A DNA stretch of 64,000 nt. Origin: Megalobrama amblycephala (taxonomy: Eukaryota > Chordata > Actinopteri > Cypriniformes > Xenocyprididae). The stretch is from contig NC_063066.1 of assembly GCF_018812025.1 (NCBI RefSeq), positions 10,516,882 through 10,580,881 of the forward strand, read 5' to 3'. The notes beneath the pieces were generated by a model, which was given only the letters and a program-made list of their open reading frames with translations, did no database searches and was not told the origin of the DNA. This document shows, piece by piece, positions 1-11,285 of this stretch (position 1 is the stretch's first letter; each line of letters begins with the position of its first letter). The position numbers were made by a program, and so were the translations under genes.

Positions 1-163
1 TGCTTGCAGTTCCATCTTTTTAAAATTTTTGCACCACTTTTGCTACAGTATTCTGACTGATAAGTAAAGTTTTGCTGATCTTCTTGTGGCCTTCACCTTT
101 CTGGTGTAAAGAAATTATTTTCTTTCTCATGTCTTGTGACATTTCTCTTCCATGTGGTGCCAT
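1..163 (-). pseudogene. Tc1-like transposase, N-terminal fragment with internal stop
   Basis: The frame opens with ATG at 163-161 and reads [20 protein letters not shown], then a helix-turn-helix region ([20 protein letters not shown]). This is the paired-like DNA-binding domain typical of fish Tc1 transposases, which bind the element's inverted repeats. An in-frame TAA at 22-20, about 47 codons in, interrupts the frame, and the sequence runs off the window soon after. The catalytic DDE domain is not visible. The family is established; inactivity is inferred from the stop. Confidence 0.8.
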
Positions 164-508
164 TGCTGACAGCATGAAATGGGAAGGGGTTTTAACACCC
201 TTTTATAGTCAACTGTCTGCTGGACACCTGGTAATGAATAATTAGACTCACCTGTGGTTGAATTCTTGTTAAATTAGACATTTGTAGTAAAATTTAGCTT
301 TGCTCCTTTGCATCACCCTAATTTGAGTAAAACTGAAAAATGTGTAATATAAGTTATATTATTAACCTTACTTTCATGTTATAAGTTAAACAGATGTTAT
401 ATAAAACATAGTCTTGTCCGCATTTTGGAAATTGTTTTTGGTGTTCATTGAGATATTGTTTAAAATGTTAGTTTTCAAAGGGGGTGTACTCATTTACGCT
501 GAGCACTG
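1..508 (-). mobile_element. Tc1-like DNA transposon, 5' part, cut by the window edge
   Basis: Read on the minus strand, the element starts at 508 with CAGTGCTCAGCGTAAATGAG, flanked by a TA at 509-510, the target dinucleotide of Tc1/mariner elements. An untranslated segment follows, then the start of a transposase reading frame at 163. The rest of the element, including its other inverted repeat, lies left of the window. The terminus and the transposase N-terminus agree independently on the family. Just to its right is the right half of a TTAA-type MITE (531-677), so the Tc1 copy probably landed inside that MITE. Confidence 0.8.
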
Positions 509-530
509 TATTTTGAGAAATGGTTTATTT

Positions 531-677
531 TTATTATTCAATGGAAGCCAATGGGCTCCATTCCATTCTTCAAAAAATCTTCTTTTGGGTTTTGCAGAAG
601 AAATGAAGTCATATATATTTAGAACTTCATGAGGCTGAGTAAATGATGAGAGAATCATTTTTGGATGGACTACTCCT
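531..677. repeat. Right half of an AGGGTTAGTTC-type MITE
   Basis: The segment carries the usual arm of this family, with AATGAAGTC, GAGTAAATGATGAGAGAAT and a degenerate terminus GGACTACTCCT followed by TTAA at 678-681. The left half is missing, replaced by the Tc1-like element. Confidence 0.6.
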
Positions 678-681
678 TTAA

Positions 682-1413
682 GTTGCCATTCATATATTAC
701 TACACATCATTATGAATATGAATTTTCGAATTTGTTTTTCATATAATTATTTGCACAAAAAAAAAAAGAAAAGAAAAAAAAAAAAGGCAGACTCTGCATA
801 CACACACATGCATGCATCATTCCTTCTTCTTCATATAGAAAACAATATATCACAAAACATCATGACTTGCCAAAACATCTCCTCAATAACATTATCACAT
901 GATTTTACAAGTGCATCCAGCAAGTACAGCAAGTAAAATGAACTGTCTGAAATAAGACTTTTTCTCCAAAGTGTACATGGGAAAGAAACTGCATAAGAAG
1001 TTCATCTGAATAGGGAAAAAACTTGAGAGGATTTAGACTCGAGCAAGGTGCACATTACAATAAAATAAATTCAAAAACATTATAATTTTATGCAGGTTTA
1101 TTTATCTCGTTATGTGAGGGTAGTATGAGGTGCAAATATGTGCTGATACATTAATTTAATTTTTCATTACATATAAATGTATTCTTTCTCAAATAATTCA
1201 ATTTACCAAATGATTGCTAGACTGGGGGAGGTCTCTTGTCAAGATATTTCATATATTTGTGCCAACTCTAATCAATGTCAGCTGATTTCCTAATCCATTC
1301 TAGACATCTGAAACTAACAAGACATTCTCATGTACAACAGAATAAAAATCACTTTTGACAGTCCACTGAAGGGTACCTGAAGCACTCATCATGGATCACT
1401 TTGCTCCTATAAT
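682..1413. other. Intergenic, no gene seen
   Basis: AT-rich sequence with a purine/A-rich run near 757-786 and a short CA/TGCA stretch near 798-815. I see no exon, RNA gene or clear element. Confidence 0.5.
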
Positions 1414-1617
1414 AGCTCTCACTCTTGGGAAGGTATTCCACTAGATGTTGATGGCTTGAGGGATTTACTCACAATCAGAGCCACAAGCATCAGTGAGGTC
1501 AACCAGTGATGTTGGGTGATGAGGCCTGGCTCAGAGTAAGTGGTCCAAATCATCCCAGAGGTGTTCACTGGAGTTCCGGTCTGGGCTTTGTGAAGGCCAG
1601 CCAAGGTCTTCCACGCC
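1414..1617 (-). pseudogene. Decayed Tc1-type transposase C-terminal (DDE) fragment
   Basis: The minus-strand frame starting at 1617 reads GVEDLGWPSQSPDRNSSEHL and then WDDLDHLL, stop, ARPHHPTSLVDLTDAC. Tc1 transposases carry the block DWPxQSPDLNPIEHLW around their second catalytic aspartate and just before the final acidic residue, so the match is specific. At least three in-frame stops follow. The divergence from the consensus and the absence of an N-terminal half or recognisable terminal repeats mark an old relic, unrelated in age to the copy at 1-508. Confidence 0.8.
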
Positions 1618-1644
1618 AGACTCAGAAAACCATGGACCTCACAT

Positions 1645-2025
1645 CATAATGTCAAGTCACCTTTATTTATATAGCACTTTCTGTAAAGCAATATCCAAAA
1701 AGCAAATAGTGCAATAATTCAGTTCTAATCAGCTCAGTGTTTCAGTTCAATTCAAAAGGCTAACTGTGAAAAATTAATCAATTATGAAACAAATTAGATT
1801 CTGCAATAAAGCAGCTCAATAGAAGACAATAGTGTCATCAGACAGCTCAATTCAGTTTAAGTTATGTTCTTATCCAATAGAGTCAGTGAAGTCCAATCAA
1901 TAGTATTACTGAATATATTAAGTGTCTTTTAAACCCTAATTAAGCAAGCCAAAGGCGACACTGGCAAGGAACCAAACTCCATCAGGTGACAGAAATGGAG
2001 AAAAAAAACTTAGAAGAATCCAGTC
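1645..2025. repeat. Dispersed cyprinid repeat (TTTATATAGCACTTT type)
   Basis: The block begins CACCTTTATTTATATAGCAC and includes AAGCAAGCCAAAGGCGACAC and GGCAAGGAACCAAACTCCAT. I recognise this word order as a dispersed repeat common in teleost genomes. I cannot assign it to a transposon superfamily, and its ends are approximate. Confidence 0.45.
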
Positions 2026-3624
2026 TCATTACAAGTCAGACTTATGAGTCAGATAATGCTAAAAGAGAAAATGTACACTTCACTTTACTAAAAATGTGTG
2101 CATGGTTGTATGCTTGACTTTATGCAACCTTAATTTTTAAGTGTAGCTGCAATAGCCAAACGCATTAATTAGAAGGGGATGTACACATAGTGTACTTTTA
2201 CAGTACTGTTGTTTTATAACTAAAAAGATCTCCATCAACTAATGCCACCGTTACTTCCCCCAGATAGACAACTTTGCTCTTATGCTGTGAGTGTCTTATA
2301 CCTCCCACATTTAAAACCTGTAGCCTCCCTCTAATCGCTGAGATTTGAGAAGCTTTACATGACATATTTGGCACTCATAGCCAGGCCAAGTACCTCCCGT
2401 TGGCTCAGACTGTTTTGGCAGCTCTTAATGTGATGATCAGAGTTGGGAATGTGCTTCCATTTTTGAGCCACTCAGCACTCACTACTGTCCTGTACTGGAT
2501 AGGGTAGAGTGTGCTTTGTAACGTCATGCTTCCCTCAGTCAGACGCCTCTGGATCAGGTCTGGCTGTCAAGAGGGTTGTGTCCAGGTCCACAGTGCCTCA
2601 GGAAAGCCTGAAGACATAATCAATCAGAGCATGGCTAACTGACATGATGATTCATCCAGTGCACATCTCTTACTTAAACTTGCCTGCTTTTCTGTCCCTG
2701 AGCTCAAGTGCTCTATGGCATTTGGGCCGGAATGGGACAGTTAGGAAAAGTTCATTGATCCAAACTGAACCAAACACTGAAGTTCATTTGAAGTTCGAGT
2801 GGATGAACTGTACATTACGATCAGGTGAGTCAATGACAGAAGTGCCATATCTGTAATATGCTGAATCAGAGGAGCATGGGTCATCTTGGCCTGAGGCATG
2901 AGGCATGACCCTTATGTCTGAAATCCAATGCAGGGTGATTATCAAACAGCAGGAAAATATTCACACACACATTGTAGAAATATTAACATATTCAGTTGGG
3001 TCACACTCTTGCATATGAGTGTCCATGTGTATGTCATTAATCTGAAGGATTTTAGGCGTTCCCTTACATCAGTGCTAACAATCACAGTACAAAGAGCTTA
3101 GTGGGTGTGGGGGCCTGAATTCATAGTTTTGGTCAGAGATGCATAATCATGTTTAATGTGACCACATTAAAATGGTGTCTCAAACTAAAATGAGCTAATC
3201 ACTACTCCCCTCAGACTCAAATGTGAAGGTCAACATGAAATCAAAATTGTTATGTAATGTCTTAATAAATGTCTTATTTACATGTTATTGTAAAGGAAAT
3301 GTTAATAAATTTCCATAACCTCTTAATGTAACTTTCTTTACATCTGAAATCACTTCTTGGGTAGGGAAATATAATATATTACCCATCTCTTGATTTTAGA
3401 GTTCATACATCAAATTTAACAAAATTGGGTTAGAATTTATTCAGCGAGGATGCAATAAATTGATCAAAATTGATTTCTTTCAGAATCATCATCGGTCCAA
3501 TTCTTTTTTTAACATTAAATATTAAAGTAATGTAGCCCCCCACTTCTAAACTGCCTCCTTGTCTTCATTAGTTATCTTTTATAACTTATAACAGAATTTA
3601 TCATGAAGTACAGAGAGCTAAATT
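2026..3624. other. Intergenic, no gene seen
   Basis: No coding exon with splice sites, no RNA gene and no recognisable repeat. Short open frames here have no protein-like composition. Confidence 0.5.
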
Positions 3625-3628
3625 TTAA

Positions 3629-4432
3629 AGGTGCTAAAGAGGATGTTTTGTTTTATACATTTTTGCAATATCACTTGAAACTGATAAAAGACTATTTATT
3701 AGGTGCACTGAAAGTAATAATATTAATATACATCATCTGTGCACGAGGTAGGGCCTTAAAAACATCAGCCAATCGTTTACGTGGTCATTGCGTAAACGAT
3801 TGGCCCTCTGGCTTGTCAATCACTGCCATGACGTTCCTTGTGAGAGACGTGCGCGGATTGGCCCTCTGGCTTGTCAATCACTGCCATGACGATCCATGTG
3901 AGAGACGCGCGGCTGCGCGCTCCAGTAACTTTCCACACTCCACAGGCGCCGCATGCGATGTTTTTGTCAGGAGACAGGAGTAACAACTGCAGATTATGAG
4001 TTACCTGTGGTGAGTCCAACATAATGAATCCACGGCTTTAAGTCGTGCACACACTTAACGATTGTAAGGCCGATTATGAATGTAAATTGATACTTATGTC
4101 TGATCGCGCTCAAACGCGTCCAGTCAGAGCCAGTTGCTTTCAGTCTGCGATTACAGTCGGTGTTCAAATTCCATGTGAAAGTATATAAATCTGCTTCAGG
4201 AGCAGGAAACAATCGCTGTATGTTGAGCATAGTCAGAATGTTTTAGCTAGTCGTTAAATGTGTGCCCGGCTTAATAACACAGCGAATGCCGGTGGTAAAC
4301 ACTCGTGTTCCGATACTCGTGCACGAGTTTTGGGAGGCGTTCCCTCTAAATGAGCTGTGAAGGAGAGGGGTTGTTCTTACCCATGCGCTCATTTCAAAAA
4401 CTCAGTCGACAAAAAGAACCTCTTTAGCACCT
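3629..4432. mobile_element. TTAA-flanked MITE, AGGTGCTAAAGAGG family, copy 1
   Basis: The termini are AGGTGCTAAAGAGG (left) and the inverted CTCTTTAGCACCT (right), flanked by TTAA at 3625-3628 and 4433-4436. Inside are a short palindrome (AATCGTTTACG / CGTAAACGATT, near 3773-3803) and two adjacent copies of a roughly 55 bp unit beginning GATTGGCCCTCTGGC (about 3798-3906). No transposase is encoded, so it needs enzyme from elsewhere. A second copy lies at 50380-51059. TTAA duplication is typical of piggyBac-type elements; that assignment is inferred. Confidence 0.75.
4042..4270. mobile_element. TTAA-flanked MITE (GCCGGGCACACA ends) nested in the copy above
   Basis: It lies between TTAA at 4038-4041 and 4271-4274 and ends GTGTGCCCGGC. 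The internal words (GATTGTAAGGCCGATTATGA, CAAACGCGTCCAGTCAGAG) recur in inverted orientation as a stand-alone element at 40451-40672, showing that it is a separate unit. It also recurs inside the second host copy near 50778-51000. Confidence 0.7.
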
Positions 4433-4599
4433 TTAATAATCAAAAAATTTGACAGTCAAAATTGTGTAATTATTGTCTGTTTAACATACTGACATAAAAA
4501 ACTCTCTTTATGAGTTATGAGTGTTGGCTACCATATCTTTAAATAAAAGGGGGTTGCTTTTATGTCCCCACCAATGTCAAAATCAAACCTACGGCCATG

Positions 4600-4740
4600 A
4601 TTGATGATAATAAAAAAATGTTTCTTAAGCATCAGTTCAGCATATTAGGATATTGTGACACTGAAGACTGGAGTAATGGCTGCTGAAATTTCAGCTTTGC
4701 CATCAAATGAATAAATTACATTTTAATATGTAGTTTTTGT
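4600..4740 (-). repeat. Fragment of the CTGCTCA...AAGGCTGCATTTATTT repeat family
   Basis: It contains TTCAGCATATTAGGATATTG, ACACTGAAGACTGGAGTAAT and AATAAATTACATTTTAA in the order seen at 58240-58340. This family is abundant in cyprinids. Both ends are missing. Confidence 0.65.
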
Positions 4741-7700
4741 TGAGTGCAAATCATAAAAATAGTTCAGTTTAGCCGTAGATAAAACAGCTGTGAAAAGTAC
4801 TCAAGATAGTAAACCACAGATAACAAAAAGTGTCCGAGCAGCTAAATTACCACACAAGACAGATGAAAGATTTCTCAGTAATATTTTGAAATGCTGGTCA
4901 GCAGCCATGAGTTGTGTGCTGACTTGTGTGAAATTGAAAAATCTGCACAATGTGAAGCAAACCATTTAAGCCTCACCCTTCGAATCACAGGTACCACTCA
5001 AAAACAAAACAAAAAACAATTCTTTGCTATTGCATGCATTCAACCTGAACATGAGAAATAAGAATAAATTAAAAGTTTGGTGGATATAGCAAACAAACAA
5101 TGCTATCCTGCAAACTATAAATATAAACATACACACACACAAAAGCATGTCAAAAGACATAATAAGAGTTTTAAACATATTCTTCTAGGTTTGTGCTATT
5201 GCGGACTATACTGATTCCTTCACTGAAGGTCTAGTTGCTACGTAACAGAGAAGGGTCAGTGGCACTGTGAAGGGTGAATGGATTCCTCCAGAACAGTCCA
5301 TTTATCAAGTGCTGCCAACATGCCAAATGCACAAAGGACAACACATCCACCGCTAGATCCTGTTCCTTTTCACTGTTTCTTTCTAACCCCCTTCGCTCCT
5401 TTTATTTTAACCTTTATCTTTGTTCCTTAAATCTGACAAAAAGTTCACAAATACAACTTTGAAATTCCACACGAGTTGTAATATGTTAGCTAAACACGGG
5501 AACGGGACACCAGGGATACATTAAAATGTAGATTATTTCAAATTTCCATGTTTCGTCATAAAAAAACAAGCACTTAAGGTTTCCAGAATGATCTCACTAA
5601 TTAGAACCTTGTACAATAGAAAAGAGATTTAATATCAGATTTTCTCCATCGCTATGAGAGCAGAACAAAACCGCCGCTAATGAGTCCCTGATCACATTGA
5701 AAAATGACCCAAACTTGCAGTCCCCCCCCCCCTTACAGGTGGAAACCAAGGCACGACCCACAGGAACGATTTATGATATGGATTCGGCAGCCTCTGAGCT
5801 GGTCATTAAGTAGTACGGGTCATTAGCCTTTTTTTGCCCATTCCAGCTGATAACAATACGCAGCTGGGGTAAAAGCTCCTCAAGAACTATTGCTTTTGAC
5901 TTTATGCGTGACACAAAATAAATGATATTTATGGCTTTGCGCACTAAGGCATCTTTACACGGTGAAGTGTGAATTGTTATGTTATTCTTCACAGACAGAG
6001 CAAAGAGAATTCATAACAGGGAAGGTGTCAGCGCATCAAAGGCGAATTTCACAGATATAAGAAACAAAGACCGGGTTCAAAACACTGCCACTCCACCATA
6101 GCTTTAATAGAGGCTTCTTATTTCCTATTCACTCAAAGCCAAAAGAAGGCATCCACCGCATTTCCACACCTCACATTCTTTCCTTCCTTTCTAAAACCGT
6201 GTGTCACCTCCAGAAAAAAAAAAAAAAACACAGACTGAGCTTCTGACAATGACTTTGAGGGCAGTGAGTGAAAGAGTAATCCATCAGCGTGGCCATGGCA
6301 AATGTAGGGTAAAAACGCACTGCTGCTGCTGCTTTTATGGCAGATGAGCCTGTAACTGCACTTGATACATCCATTTCTTTATTGACTCCTCTCCTTGTCT
6401 TTTGTTCACCTTGGCCTGATTGCATCAGAGCAAATAATGACCTCTTCATGAAAATGACTGCAATTTTCCTGTAAAAGTCCCCTGTGCTGGCAGACTGCCG
6501 CTGCAATACACAGAGGAGTGAACGGCAGACGTTTAACTGATGTTAATGATGAAATTAAGAACGCAGACCACTAATGAGGACAGGAAAAGGATCGGAAGAT
6601 GAAAATCTTCAACGTGCTAAAACACTCTCTTTTGCATAATTAGCACTTTCCTTCGCCGTTTAACAGCGCCTGTGCAACAGTTGCTATTGTTCGTGTCCCC
6701 TGACTGTAACCTCACATTTTCGGACACGTTCCAGACTAAACACGAAGCACATAACACCTGGAATATCGGTTATTGCACATTAAGGGGATCTAAGATTAGC
6801 CTGGCAGCGGAAACTGTAAACAGGAGAAATTTTCAAGAAAGGATTATTGCGTGGTCATTTGCAGATCATTCATGAAGATGAAGATCATTAGAGACTGTGG
6901 AGGAGTGGGCATTGTCCGACTTCAAAGTCCCGTTCAGAAACACCTAAGGCCCGCGTGCCGCTCCCGCTCTTCCTGAAAGCGGTGTCTTATCTCTCAATTT
7001 GCATCAGTCCCACAGACTCTGATCCACAGCCAGCCTGACACTCTACTTTCCAACTCAGAGAACTTACAAACACCATCCATTCAAACCAAGCCGGCCGTTT
7101 CTAAACTGCGTGCGACGGTGTGAACAGATCGAAGTTCCGATAAGCAGAATATCATCAGGGAGGAAAAGGGAACGCACTCTGCTATGGCTTTCTCTACGAG
7201 CTCTCAATTTGTTTTGACTTCTTTTCATCTTACTGCTACAATAAATGAACTCTGGATCTGGATGAACAGCATATCTCTTCTTTTAGATCAGTTTTTTTTA
7301 CATGTTAGAGACAGGAGAGAAAGCAGAGAGGAAAAAAACACTACTAAAGGAAGGAAGGCTCTGGAAGGAGTGCATATAGAAAAACAACAGCACCATTAGA
7401 AGTCCAAAGGACCATGAGAAAAGTTGGCATGTATCTGCAGAGCACACAAAAGTCCACAAAGCATGCGGCTATAAAGGATCCCCGAGATGTATTCATCAGA
7501 GCCTTTGAGACAGAGACAGCCGGGTGACTTCAAAATCAGCGCTTGCATTATCTGGCACCTGTGAAACTATCCTAGAGATGCACATCTCTGATTAGATACT
7601 GGCTGTACTGTCAAAGCTGTTGTGAGTTTGTTTTTTTAAGTTTCTGGAGTAAACCTATGACAAAGAATATGCGGGCTTGAGACTGTATGAAGACATCTCT

Positions 7701-7783
7701 TTGTTTAAACACAAGACAGCTCATTGATTATGCACAAGAACCATAGTTTTTTCCTGAAACACTCTAACTGCATTATGTACCAT
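4741..7783. other. Intergenic, no gene seen
   Basis: A run of 11 C lies at 5722-5732 and an A-run at about 6214-6228. No exon, RNA gene or element is recognisable. Confidence 0.5.
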
Positions 7784-8005
7784 TTGTACAAGAGCAGTAA
7801 AATAAAATAAAATAAATGTACTGTCTGTACAAGAGCAATAAAATGAAATCAATATAGATCTGAGCTATTAAAAATAAAATTGTACAGATCAACACATTGC
7901 AACTCAATATGCATGCAAAGATTAAAATAAAATAATAAAAATAGCAAAATAAAATATTGATCAAATTTTATTGTAATAGTACAGATCAATACAATGCAAC
8001 TTGGT
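7784..8005. repeat. Diverged tandem-like block
   Basis: The words GTACAAGAGCARTAAAAT (7785 and 7828) and ACAGATCAAYACAWTGCAAC (7884 and 7981) each occur twice, with AATAAAATAAA-rich spacers. This is consistent with an old partial tandem duplication. Confidence 0.5.
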
Positions 8006-10690
8006 GTCTTTGCAAAGGTGAAAATACCTGAGATTTTTTGATTCCTTGTATTGTCTATCAAGTGCAAAACATTTGAAACCTGCTCTATTGAATTGACAGT
8101 GACCCTAAACTGTCATCCCATGTTAGCCAAGTTAGCGCTCTCTCGCTGATGGGCCGGATAACCTGGATTATGGAGACAGCTGCTGCTGAGTCACGCAACA
8201 CCAGAGCCAGTGTTCACTGGAGATAATTGGTTAGTCCAGGGTAAATAATGAGCTAGAAATTAACAACTGTCTGGATAGCCACAAATCCTCTGTAATAAAT
8301 TTCCTTGAAAGCAACTCAAGGCTCCAGGAAAAAGAAAAAAAAAAAAAAATTTACACATTAGTAAAATAAATTACTGGAACACAATCAACCCATTACCTAC
8401 AGTACGAGAGTGGTAGAAATGGCATGGTTGTCTCAATTAAACAGACATGGCTGGAGACATGATTACGGGATGAAAGTTTAATCCATTTACCTGAAGTTTA
8501 AGTTTAATTTTTCAATATTTCACTAATTAAACCTTACTGTTGCTGCCAAAACTAGCTAAACATTACATTAATGGTATAAACTACCATATTCTTTAAGAAG
8601 TTCTTGGGTTTTAATGTTTACAGGCCTTGAAAACAATATTCACTATATGGTGGCATGCTTCAGTAGCCTGATAATTTTAAACCAGATCACTCAACAGCAC
8701 TAACAAACATCCGCCCGCATATATTCAGGTACTGTTTTTGATGCCTGGACTAAACACAGAAACAATTAAGAGGCGGATAACAAACAGGAAGAACATTAAT
8801 CATGAATGGAGGCAAATAATAAAGTAAACATTTTATGTGATACGTTGCCTTTTATAGCTTCGGATGAAAAAACACCTGTTGATTTTTCCGTATTGATAAT
8901 TATCTCTAAACATGAGTAGGGGTCAGCTTTTTTTCCTATGACCCAGAATGAATTAAGTTTAACGTGCAGACTGGGAGGACAGACATTCTTCACTATTAAT
9001 AAAACGGTAAATCAGGAAGTGTTTCGGATGATGAATGGGATTGGCGCGTGAAAAGCATGGCATGTTTGAAGGCGTGCCAACTCTGAAGGCGCTTCCTGTA
9101 AACATCCAAGTACTTCCTGTGAGGTCAGATATGCCAGCTGCATCGGTTATGAAAATGTCTAATAACAAATCAATAAAGACAAATTTGAGGCTCTGAATTT
9201 ATAATGAGAAGAAGAAACAAATGATATGCCCATATGCAAGGTACTTAAAACACCCAAAGAGGATTACAAGTAATTTGGTGCAACCTTTGGAGGACATGGC
9301 AACCTCCTTTATTATCTTTCTTGAGAGCATTACAACATGCCATTCATACTGGAAATTACAGTTTGTAAATTAATATAAATTCATGTTCGCTGTGCGTTAA
9401 TTGTTGCATTAATCCTCTCATGAAAACAACTATATCGAGTCAGGCATGTTTTTAGCAGACACCAACCATACATTCTTCAACAAATTATCTCAAAGCTAAA
9501 ATTAGGTCAGTGGAGGATAAGCACCTTTAGACTTTGCATTGGACAGTACCAGACGAGAGGATTACTTCACAAAGAGTGAAGGCTTCAAGTGGACCATACA
9601 GACATGCTTGCCTGGGACGGATGACCACAGAAAACAATGCCACATGGAGCCACAATCCCAGAAATAAGAGTTTAAATGAGTAAAATTCAGGTAGTGAATG
9701 CTCAGTGCCTCGAGCAGCCACTTCATTTGTTTAATATTTATTTTATTACTGAATGGGTGTCAGTGGAATTTAGACTTCTGCTTCTTTAAACCCTTGAAAA
9801 TGAAAATGCCATTTAACAGTGGTGTTAACTGTAATATTTTCAACACAAAGTATTTTGGATCATTAATTTTTAGTCTTAAAAGTCACAGAATGACACATAA
9901 CGAACACCGAGCTGGAGTACTAAGTAACGAGAAGATATTTTTTGTAGCAAAACCATATGGCATCTTAATTAAAACAATAGTGACAACATTACAGCACACA
10001 ATATGTTCATCTGTCCTCAACTGCCCCAGTCTCTTGGCCTCTAGCTACACTTGTATTTAATTCTCTTAGTGACTTGATTATGGGAATGTTCATATAAGCA
10101 TTGAAAATGAAGAGGGTGGGTCATAAACAGTTTAAATTGTGCTAGATTAATGGTACCAATGTTTGTAAAAACAAATACAAATGAAAACAAACATTTAAAG
10201 CAAAAAACAACAAAACAAATGTAATAAAATTTCAATAGACATCAACTTTATATCAATATAATTCATGGAAAATCCAAAAAAAAAAAAAAAAATGTTTTAC
10301 TGCTTCAAGGCTTTTTTTATATCACTCACCATTCAGCAAGAGAAATAAAACCCTTCCTGTTTATTGGACGACAGAAAATTCAAGCAGAACCCAATGTACC
10401 TCTGCTCAGATTTTCATCAGACCTTTTGTTCTTGTAGAGAATGGAAATCTATACACAGAGCAAAAACAAATGACTCAGAATCAGCAAATCAAACAAAACA
10501 ACAGAGGACCTGATAAGTCTTCCTCTGGCTCAGACAAAATGGACAGAAAATGCACCACCCAGGTTACAAAAGTGAACTGTGTTGGTCTGTTCATCTCATC
10601 TACCTATATATGAAGAGATGTTTAAGAGAAGAAAACCATCATTCCTTCATATGACGTTGTTTCCGGACACGCACAACTTAAACAATTCAG
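8006..10690. other. Intergenic upstream of apln, no gene seen
   Basis: An A-run sits at about 8335-8349 and another at about 10277-10292. I see no exon or identifiable repeat. Enhancers of apln could lie here, but sequence alone does not show them. Confidence 0.45.
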
Positions 10691-11218
10691 AGAAGGGAAT
10701 CTGTTTGACTAATATCATAAAGCTACCCTCTTCCTCTCTCTCTCTCTCCTTCTCTCTCGCTCTCTCAGTGGGAGGGTTAATACCAAGGGGGAGGAAGCCC
10801 TCTTTTCCGTGACCCCCAGAGTCAGGGATACATAAGCAACATGAGGGACTTGGGCTCCAAATCCAAGGCAAACAGCCCTGACACAAACCGACCCTCTTCA
10901 CTCTCATTCTACTGGACTTCCAATTCACAAAAGGGAAACGTGCACATTACGGCAGGATAACTCCGACAGAAACCTGCCCTCAATCTCAGCCGCGCTGTCA
11001 CACACTTGCACACAGATATACAAACACATTCACAGCCACACAGCCGCGCACACACACACACAGACACAGACACACGCGCGCACCGAAGAGCAAACAGTCT
11101 CTCTCCCTTTCTCTCTCTCGCACTCGCTCACCCACTCTCCTCTCCCTCCCATCCACACACGCACACCACTACAGTATATCAGCTAGCGACTGGCAGGGAA
11201 ACGGAGGGGAGAGCAGAA
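10691..11218 (+). promoter_or_regulatory. apln: apln promoter-proximal region and 5' leader (transcription start not fixed)
   Basis: The stretch before the apln start codon is rich in CT repeats (10731-10767, 11098-11120) and CA repeats (11040-11080), as is common around fish first exons. A TATA-like TACATAA occurs near 10829, followed by an ATG at 10841 that would open a 39-codon upstream reading frame (stop at 10958-10960) if transcription starts near the TATA-like box. No consensus TATA box is closer to the coding start. The exact transcription start is unknown. Confidence 0.4.
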
Positions 11219-11285
11219 ATGAATGTGAAGATCTTGACGCTGGTGATTGTGCTGGTGGTTTCTCTGCTGTGTTCAGCCAGTGCTG
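11219..11285 (+). CDS. apln: apln coding exon 1 (signal peptide)
   Basis: It codes 22 residues plus the first base of Gly23 and ends at the donor GTAAGT (11286). Almost all of it is hydrophobic signal peptide, ending Ala-Ser-Ala, a good signal peptidase site. Confidence 0.95.

Noticed and set aside
11006..11218. In-frame N-terminal extension of apelin
   Set aside because: The frame is open upstream, but it starts at TTG, contains no ATG before 11219 and encodes CA/CT-repeat peptides. The signal peptide begins at 11219.
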